Origin: Planctomycetota bacterium | GTDB taxonomy: Bacteria > Planctomycetota > Phycisphaerae > UBA1845 > Fen-1342 | Direction: 5' to 3' | Length of the DNA: 6,361 nucleotides | NCBI GenBank assembly: GCA_030616465.1 | Contig: JAUWXH010000130.1 | Span: forward strand, 1-6,361 | Shown: positions 3,600-6,361 of the stretch, one piece after another | Layout: every line of letters starts with the position of its first letter | Numbering within the stretch: the stretch's first letter is position 1 | The notes under the pieces: model-generated | Databases searched by the model: none | The model's input: the letters and a program-made list of their open reading frames with translations, nothing else | What the model was told of the DNA's origin: nothing | Position numbers and translations under genes: made by a program

Positions 3600-6361
3600 A
3601 TGAATAACGAACCACACCGGACGCCTGAGCCGCCCGGCCAGCGCGAACGCGCGCTGGTGGACGAAGCCTGGCAGCAGGCTGAGGCGGCGCGGCGGGCGGA
3701 GAAGGAGGCCGGCTCGGCGGCCACCCTGCCCAGCGGTACCGTATTCACCGGCCCGCCGCCGGATTCGTTCACGGGCTACAAGATCCTCCGCGAGTTGCAT
3801 CGCGGCGGGCAGGGGATCGTCTACCAGGCCATTCAGGAATCCACGCAACGCAAGGTGGCGATCAAGGTCATGCGCGAGGGCCCGTTCGCCGGCTCGGCGG
3901 ACCGGGCCCGCTTCGACCGCGAAGTGCACGTCCTCGGTCAGCTCGACCATCCCAACATCGTCACGATTCACGACAGCGGCTCGGCTGCCGGGCATCATTA
4001 CTTCGTGATGGACTACATCCCCGGCCAGCCGCTCGATGTATACATGGCCTGCGCCGAGCGCTCGATTGAAGAGACGCTGAGGCTGTTCGGCAAGATCTGT
4101 GACGCGGTCAACGCGGCTCATCTGCGCGGCGTAATCCACCGCGACCTGAAACCGGGCAATATCCGGATCGATACCGGCGACGAGCCGCGGGTTCTCGATT
4201 TCGGCCTGGCCAAGGTGGCCACGAGCGCGGCCGAAGCGTCCGCTATGACGATGACGGGGCAGTTTGTGGGCTCGCTGCCGTGGGCGTCGCCGGAACAGGC
4301 GGAGGGCGTGCCGAGCAAGATCGACCTGCGTACTGACGTGTATGCCCTGGGTGTGATTCTGTACCAGATGCTGACCGCCCGCTTCCCCTACGACGTAACC
4401 GGCAACATGCGTGACGCGCTGGACAATATCCTGAACGCCGAGCCGACCCGGCCGCGCGCGATCCGCAAGCAGATCAATGACGAGGTCGAGACGATCGTCC
4501 TCAAGTGCCTGAGCAAGGAACGTGAGCGCCGCTATCAGACCGCCGGGGAGCTAGCGCGCGACATCGGGCATTATCTCAACGCCGAGCCGATCGAGGCCAA
4601 GCGCGACAGCGGGTGGTACGTCCTGAAGAAGACGCTACGCCGCTACCGGGTGCCGACCGCCGTCGCGGCGGGGTTCGTCGTACTGATCACCGCTTCCACC
4701 GTCGCCCTGGGTTTGCTGTATCGAGAGGCGGACGATCAGCGCCGTATCGCGGAAGCGGCCGAGCGCGAACAGAGCCGCGCCCGTGAGGAAGCGGAAGAAG
4801 CACGCGATCAAACACAAATCGTCGCTGACTTCCAGTCGTCGATGCTCGCCGAAACGGACGCCGAGGGCATGGGGCTGGCCATCGTCGACGGCTTTGAAGA
4901 CCGCATCCGCGCGGTGCTGGCTGAACGGATTGAGGACCGGGGCGAGCTTGACCGGGTCACGCACGAGTGGCGGCAGCAAACGCTCAAAGCCGGCCCGACC
5001 AACGTGGCGCTGTCGGTGCTGGACGAGTTTGTGCTGGCCAAGGCAGCCAAGACGATCGAGAAGGACTTCGCCGACCAGCCGCTGATTCGCGCCGCCCTTC
5101 AGCAGACTGTGGCGGATGCGTACCGGGACATCGGCCTGTACCAACTCGCGCTGCCGTTGCAGAACGCGGCGAATCAGACCTGTCGGGATGAGCTGGGCAA
5201 CGACCACGCGGACACGCTGTCCACCATGAACAATCTGGGCGTCCTGCTCAACTTGATGGGCAAGCGTGAGGAGGCCGTGTTGTGCTTGCGCGAGTCGCTC
5301 GAGGGTCACCGCCGCGTTCTGGGCGACGACCACCCGGAGACATTGCACGCGATCCGCAACATGGGATCCATACTTCGAGCGAAGGGCGAGTACGAAGAAG
5401 CGTTACCTCTCTATCGAGAGGCGCTCGAAAGAAGTCGCCGCGTGTTGGGAAACGATGATCCTGATACATTGAAATCGATCGCCAATATGGGTTTCCTGCT
5501 TGGTGTGATGGGCAAGTTCACTGAGGCTGAACCGCTCACTTCCGAGGCGCTGCAGCGCAGTCGCCGCGTCCTGGGTGACGACCACCCTGATACGCTGGCC
5601 TCGATCAACAACTTCGGCGGCCTACTCCGGGATTTGGTGAAGCACGAAGAGGCTGAGGCCTGCTACCGTGAGTCGCTGGAGCGCCACCGCCGCGTTCTGG
5701 GCGATAACCACCCGCACACGCTAACCGCGATCAACAATCTGGGTAGCCTGCTCCGGTTGATGCGCAAGGACGAGGAAGCCTTGGCATACTTCCGTGAGGC
5801 GCTGAAGGGCAGCGACCGCGTGCTCGGCGACGAACATCCGGCCACGCTGCGCTCGATCAACAACATGGGCGACCTGCTTCAGTCGATGGGCAAGCTGCCG
5901 GAGGCTGAATCCTACTACCGCAAGGCGCTGGAGACCAAACGCCGCGTCCTGGGGAACGAGCACCCAAGTACGCTGATCTCGATCGGCAACATGGGCTACC
6001 TGCTCCAGTCGATGGGCAAGCTGGCCGAGGCCGAGCGGTACCACCGCGAGGCGCTGGAGGGCCACCGCCGCGTGCTGGGCGACGACCACCCGGACACGCT
6101 GATCTCTATCAGCAACGTGGGCAGCTTTCTCCAGTCGATGGGCAAGTACGAGGACGCATTGCCATACCGCCGCGAAGCCCTCGAGGGCAACCGCCGCATC
6201 CTCGGCGACGACCACCCGGCCACGCTGCGCGAGCTCAACAACATGGGCGGCGTGCTCAAGTCGATGGGCAAGTACGACGACGCATTGCCATACCGCCGCG
6301 AGGCGCTGGAGGGCAGGCGCCGCGTCCTAGGTGACGATCATCCGGACACGCTGACCTCCAT
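3600..6361 (+). CDS. membrane-anchored Ser/Thr protein kinase with C-terminal TPR array (3' truncated by window edge)
   Basis: The frame is open from ATG 3600 to the window end (920 codons so far). Residues 1-59 are a charged leader. The Hanks-type kinase domain is about 60-330: glycine loop HRGGQGIVY (67-75), ATP-binding Lys89 in VAIKVM, catalytic HRDLKPGN with Asp182, Lys184 and Asn187, DFG at 200-202, SPE with Glu232, and DVYALG with Asp246. All core catalytic residues are present, so it should be active. The segment between DFG and SPE is rich in Thr/Ser. A juxtamembrane KRDSGWYVLKKTLRRYR leads to one hydrophobic helix at about 351-374, then an acidic/basic coiled coil (about 375-416). 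A linker follows, with DEFVLAKAAKTIEKDFADQP just before the TPR array from about residue 492. With a single helix, the kinase should face the cytoplasm and the TPRs the other side. Only a weak AGG precedes the ATG, suggesting coupling with the sigma gene. Substrate is unknown; the sigma factor is the natural candidate. Confidence 0.95.
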   Translation, partial: MNNEPHRTPEPPGQRERALVDEAWQQAEAARRAEKEAGSAATLPSGTVFTGPPPDSFTGYKILRELHRGGQGIVYQAIQESTQRKVAIKVMREGPFAGSADRARFDREVHVLGQLDHPNIVTIHDSGSAAGHHYFVMDYIPGQPLDVYMACAERSIEETLRLFGKICDAVNAAHLRGVIHRDLKPGNIRIDTGDEPRVLDFGLAKVATSAAEASAMTMTGQFVGSLPWASPEQAEGVPSKIDLRTDVYALGVILYQMLTARFPYDVTGNMRDALDNILNAEPTRPRAIRKQINDEVETIVLKCLSKERERRYQTAGELARDIGHYLNAEPIEAKRDSGWYVLKKTLRRYRVPTAVAAGFVVLITASTVALGLLYREADDQRRIAEAAEREQSRAREEAEEARDQTQIVADFQSSMLAETDAEGMGLAIVDGFEDRIRAVLAERIEDRGELDRVTHEWRQQTLKAGPTNVALSVLDEFVLAKAAKTIEKDFADQPLIRAALQQTVADAYRDIGLYQLALPLQNAANQTCRDELGNDHADTLSTMNNLGVLLNLMGKREEAVLCLRESLEGHRRVLGDDHPETLHAIRNMGSILRAKGEYEEALPLYREALERSRRVLGNDDPDTLKSIANMGFLLGVMGKFTEAEPLTSEALQRSRRVLGDDHPDTLASINNFGGLLRDLVKHEEAEACYRESLERHRRVLGDNHPHTLTAINNLGSLLRLMRKDEEALAYFREALKGSDRVLGDEHPATLRSINNMGDLLQSMGKLPEAESYYRKALETKRRVLGNEHPSTLISIGNMGYLLQSMGKLAEAERYHREALEGHRRVLGDDHPDTLISISNVGSFLQSMGKYEDALPYRREALEGNRRILGDDHPATLRELNNMGGVLKSMGKYDDALPYRREALEGRRRVLGDDHPDTLTS
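5073..6361 (+). repeat. tandem 126-base coding repeat: 42-residue TPR array
   Basis: Units start every 126 bases at 5073, 5199, 5325, 5451, 5577, 5703, 5829, 5955, 6081, 6207 and 6333. The consensus per unit is DDHPDTL-x-SINNMG-x-LL, then SMGK-x-x-EAE-x-YREALEG and RRVLG, the kinesin light chain-like TPR type (TPR_10/TPR_12). Unit one is highly degenerate, the middle ones moderately so, and the last ones nearly uniform. Such arrays form superhelical protein-binding surfaces, so this half is likely the partner- or signal-binding part of the kinase. The eleventh unit is cut by the window edge, so the total number is unknown. Confidence 0.95.

Noticed and set aside
3558..4139. - strand open frame opposite the kinase N-terminus
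   Set aside because: The + frame carries the glycine loop, VAIK and catalytic motifs in the right order, so the - frame is a shadow.
4635..5348. Long - strand open frame of 237 codons opposite the kinase
   Set aside because: It lies antisense to a clear kinase coiled coil and TPR region, has no motifs, and such frames are expected opposite GC-rich codons.
5073..6361. Regular 126-base periodicity resembling a CRISPR or satellite array
   Set aside because: The period is a whole number of codons, the frame stays open, and each unit encodes the same 42-residue TPR; there are no constant short repeats with unrelated spacers.

Overview
The window is GC-rich bacterial DNA that looks like a planctomycete, probably of the Phycisphaerae type. 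Three things point that way. An ECF sigma factor sits directly upstream of a membrane-anchored Ser/Thr kinase of the RGGQG-loop type. That kinase carries a long C-terminal array of 42-residue TPRs. A nearby short fragment combines an FG-GAP (integrin-like) repeat with a dockerin-like GDLDGDGD tail. The lineage is an inference from family knowledge; there is no rRNA or other phylogenetic marker here.

Layout. (1) Positions 2-1234, + strand: 3' part of an NtrC-type response regulator (receiver, sigma54 AAA+ and Fis-type HTH domains), cut by the left window edge. It is followed by a strong terminator-like hairpin at 1322-1352. (2) Positions 1376-1660, - strand: an orphan FG-GAP/dockerin fragment, probably a gene remnant, holding a perfect 13+1+13 palindrome. 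(3) Positions 1669-2373, - strand: an intact secreted protein with a signal peptide, a WWQW-x-x-SIP motif and a C-terminal run of 11 Asp encoded by a GAC microsatellite. (4) Positions 2374-2909: a 536-base divergent intergenic region. Its middle (about 2470-2703) is a diverged tandem duplication with a 120-121 base period. Each copy has a -10-like hexamer, two possible hairpins and a pyrimidine tail, and the pair is the best candidate for something undescribed. An extended -10 promoter candidate for the next gene lies at 2853-2861. (5) Positions 2910-3527, + strand: ECF sigma factor. (6) From 3600 to the right edge, + strand: a Ser/Thr protein kinase with one transmembrane helix, a coiled coil and at least ten TPR units, still open at the window end.

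How the genes may work together. The sigma factor and kinase are 72 bases apart on one strand and look like one operon. A plausible model is that the kinase senses through its TPR half and controls the sigma factor by phosphorylation; no anti-sigma gene is visible in the window. The NtrC-type regulator is convergent with the secreted-protein locus and would act at sigma54 promoters, with its partner histidine kinase presumably outside the window. Nothing links the secreted protein functionally to its neighbours. There is no CRISPR array, tRNA, rRNA, transposase or phage gene.
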